This document shows, piece by piece, positions 61,300 to 64,000 of a DNA stretch of 64,000 nt. The DNA lies in NCBI GenBank assembly GCA_000827265.1, contig KN834804.1, forward strand, positions 72,922-136,921, written 5' to 3'. This DNA is from Collybiopsis luxurians FD-317 M1. Lineage: Eukaryota > Basidiomycota > Agaricomycetes > Agaricales > Omphalotaceae. The notes beneath the pieces are model-generated. The model had not been told where the DNA came from, made no database searches, and saw only the letters and a list, made by a program, of their open reading frames with translations. Positions within the stretch are counted from its first letter, which is position 1; every line of letters starts with the position of its first letter. The translations under genes were made by a program, and so were the position numbers.

Positions 61300-62679
61300 A
61301 TGACTTCAATAATGGATTTACCAACTGAACTTCATGAACAAATAATTGACTTTGCCCTACACCCAACACACCGAACCATCTCAGACGACGTTCTCAATTT
61401 CGCCCTCGTATCCAGAGTATGGACTCCCAGATGCCGACATTACCTTGCCCTGTCCCTGGATGAATCCACGGTCAAATTTAAAAAACTATGGAGATTTACC
61501 GACCTCTGCCAACATCCAGCATGTACGCTCGCCTTCGTCGGAACCCTACTTGTGTCCAACGTTGGAAATACCCGCCTTGGCTCGAAGCAGAACCCCCTAG
61601 ACCATACTGCTGTCAGCGCTCTGTTTTCCAGACAGTTCATGAGCAAGGAACGTAAAGGAGAGCGGATTCTTGAATGTGTTTTCACGCACCTGAAGCAGCT
61701 CACGATAGAACGAGTAGGGTGGTGGGCTTTTAAGGATGCAGCTCGGAATAGCCTGCTGGGCGGATTCCGTTCAGTTACTCAACTTGGCCTTCGCAACGTC
61801 AGCTTTAATAGTCTGGGAGACTTTTATGAACTTATATGCTCCTTTCCTATGCTTGAATCCCTCACCTTTAGTTTGCTACATTCACTCCCAGAATTCTCCG
61901 AGCCAGTTAAAAAACAAGGCTTACAGCTTCCATCGAATCTTTATTCGATCGAAGTCACTACGGTGGATATTGCTTCAGTTAAAGCCATCTCGGTACTATG
62001 CCCCTGCCCTTCGCTTCGTCAATTTTCTTGGCGATCTCATGCGTTTTACCGCCTGGAAGAGGTGGAATGTCGTGCTGTTGGTGAACTTTTGGCTTCCGCG
62101 GGGTCTTCCCTCGTCAACCTATCCCTCACATTTGATGTGGACTCTCTAAGCAATGATATAACGATAAGGAAACCCACTCTCAATGTTGCCAGTGAGTGAC
62201 AATCGGTCCATGCGTGCATTATGTACTGATAGCTCCCGGTAGTTCGACAGTTTACTCACTTTCACAAGTTTGTGGACCTTACAAAGAACCCATTTCTCCA
62301 AAACCTCACCCTAGACATCCACCCGGATCACTTCCTCGTTCTCTTTCTCAAACATTCTCTCCCACATCCAAACTCATCTATTCCAGCACTCAATGTGCGA
62401 CGCCTTTCAATCCCGTCTCTCGAGCACGTCCTTTTTGCACTGAAAACTCGCATCATGTTCGGGTTGCCTACCGATAACTTCACCCACACAGATCTCGACC
62501 TTGGGCTACAACACCCGGTGCTGGCTAACGTTCAGGAACTAGAGTTCGAAGAACGTGGACTTTTCCCGAGAGGTACAGCGGTGAATAAAATGGGGGAAGT
62601 TTTGAGTGGTGTTTTGGAGCGCGGCGTTTCGCTAGTGACAAGTAATTCTAATACAAGTTGGAACAGACTAGATTCATAG
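61300..62679 (+). CDS. F-box-like protein F2
   Basis: Two exons (61300-62191, 62243-62679) give 442 residues. N-terminal F-box-like motif IMDLPTELHEQIIDFAL, followed by VSRVWTPRCRHYL, as in many basidiomycete F-box proteins. After it comes a leucine-patterned region (FKDAARNSLLGGFRSVTQLG, CSFPMLESLTF, SLRQFSWRS) likely to form degenerate leucine-rich repeats for substrate binding. The family role is an SCF ubiquitin-ligase adaptor, an inference from the F-box. The true start is the ATG at 61300, since the frame upstream lacks another ATG. Tandem with F1. Confidence 0.8.
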
Positions 62680-62737
62680 AGACTCTCGCATTCCGTAAGA
62701 AAAAAATATATTCAATCCGGGTGCTGCACATTCGCAA

Positions 62738-64000
62738 TTATATATCATCCTCCGGACCTTCCTCGATCAGCTTGGCATAATCTTCATAGCTCGCAAACGT
62801 CGGCAGCGACTTGAGCTTTTTCCTCTTCTTCTTATCCTCCTCTTGTCTCTTCCTCTTCTTACTCTTCCCGTCCCCACTACCAATTCCTCCCCACTCTTCC
62901 TCACCGTCGGGGTCGTCGGCATCAGATCCATCGTACTCGATTAGACCGTCAGGGAAATCACCGTTCAACGAGATGAGATCCTCGTCGTCAGAACCTTCTG
63001 CTAATGACAGACCGTCGTCGTCATCAGAGTCACCTTCAATGTCCTCGTCCTCGTCCTCGTCCAGATCCTCATCGGCGAGAGAGCCCAAATCATCGGAATC
63101 GTCACCGTCGACATCCGAGTCATCCATTATAAGATCATCGTCATCCCCGTGCGCCTTGGGCATGCTAGCTTGCATGGCCTGTGTTTAAAAAAAAAAGTTA
63201 GTGGTAGGAAAAAATAAATAAAAAGGACAAAAAATTTAAACGTACCTTCCAAACCTCATCCTCGTCTAAATCACTCCCCCCCTCTTCCTCCTCGTCGTCA
63301 TCTTCGTCTTCAGCTCCCGCTTTTGTCTTTGTCTTTGTCTTTTCTGCTTCATCTCCCGTTAAATCCATCTCCTCATCGCCACTCGAGTCCGCTTCCTCAT
63401 CCTCATCCTTATCCTCTTCCTCTTCTTCGCCAAGCCCTTCTTCGTCATCCGAAAGCTCCGCATCCTCACCCTTACTCTTCGCTTTGGCACGTTCATTCTT
63501 CCTCGTAAAGAATTTGTGGAAGAACAACTACAAAGATAATCGACGTTAGCTATCCTGTCAGACCCCGCCTACGCAACGAGACAAAACGTACCTGGTCAAC
63601 CGGCACATCCTCCGCCTTCTTCCTAACAAACTTCTCCTCATTCATCAACAAATCCCCAGCGCCGACCGATTCTCCTTTCACAAGCTTAACCCCCTCGATT
63701 CCACTCGCCGCAGGCTGCATCGCACTGACACCCCTCCCTTTGCCTTTCCCGTTGACACCTACATCATCCGTAGTGCTCTTCTTTGCATTTTTGTACACGA
63801 ACCGATCGAGGAAATGCGAGAGCGTGTTGAGGGAGAGGTCAGCGCTGGCGGTGAGCGGTTGCGAGGATAGCAGCTGTCGGGCGTGGAGCGATATCGTTGG
63901 ATGGTAGTGATAGAGAAGTGGTGTCTATATGTAGTCCATCGTTAGAAAATGTTGCTAAAAGTTATGAGCAAAAATTTACCAATTCCCATAAAGGCGATGA
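62738..64000 (-). CDS. MAK21: MAK21/NOC1 (CEBPZ) ribosome biogenesis factor, 3' part
   Basis: Partial gene running out of the window. Exons, minus strand: beyond 64000 to 63980, then 63592-63924, 63246-63527 and 62738-63178, all closing in phase 0. Marks: LYHYHPTISLHAR and TLSHFLDRFVYKN from the CBF/Mak21 domain, LFFHKFFTRKNER, a very acidic DE-rich tail, a basic KKRKRQEEDKKKRKK cluster and the conserved end PTFASYEDYAKLIEEG. Mak21 works with Noc2 in the nucleolus on early 60S pre-ribosomes. Only the C-terminal part (about 360 residues) is in the window. Confidence 0.9.

Noticed and set aside
62811..63188. Plus-strand Ser-rich frame
   Set aside because: Antisense shadow of the acidic DE-rich tail of MAK21.

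Overview
The window is nuclear DNA from a mushroom-forming basidiomycete (Agaricomycetes). Genes carry many 50-80 nt GT-AG introns. Several families are typical of that group: expanded kinase-like proteins, P-loop GTPases, CorA-like channels, seven-TM proteins and cupredoxin-ectodomain serine-rich membrane proteins. Conserved eukaryotic genes (MAK21, a TFIIIC subunit, an SLC35B-type nucleotide-sugar transporter, an NADH pyrophosphatase) sit among the lineage-specific ones. Exon boundaries were worked out by hand from splice consensus, reading-frame closure and comparison of paralogues inside the window.

Layout. 0-2.6 kb: truncated Ty1/copia element (minus). 3.3-6.3 kb: GTPase gene G1 (minus) with an extraordinary run of 15 microexons. 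7.0-9.2 kb: disordered low-complexity protein (minus). 10.8-15.8 kb: two tandem cupredoxin/single-TM genes (minus). 17.7-20.8 kb: TFIIIC tau55-type subunit (minus), divergent from a UDP-sugar transporter (plus). 21.0 kb: tRNA-Phe. 21.7-23.5 kb: CorA-like transporter. 23.9-24.9 kb: secreted kinase-fold protein (minus). 26.5-36.0 kb: three intact seven-TM paralogues (A plus, B minus, C plus), a pseudogene fragment and duplicated flanks. 36.1-37.1 kb: imperfect inverted repeat whose left arm has lost CpG sites. 37.2 kb: single-TM protein. 38.5 kb: second tRNA-Phe-like gene. 40.1-43.2 kb: GTPase paralogue G2 (plus) with the same microexon run but a premature stop. 43.4-58.7 kb: array of kinase-like genes (K, plus), several paired divergently with small helical proteins (S, minus), in all states from intact to decayed. 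56.1-57.8 kb: NADH pyrophosphatase. 59.7-62.7 kb: tandem F-box genes. 62.7-64.0 kb: 3' end of MAK21.

The most unusual signals are (1) two diverged GTPase paralogues that both encode an 18-residue stretch through 15 consecutive microexons, thirteen of them one codon long, all phase 0 and in conserved order; (2) the S/K divergent gene-pair array, which looks like a birth-and-death locus; and (3) a duplicated, inverted promoter segment whose differences are mostly CpG transitions. No database search was possible; family names rest on recognised motifs.
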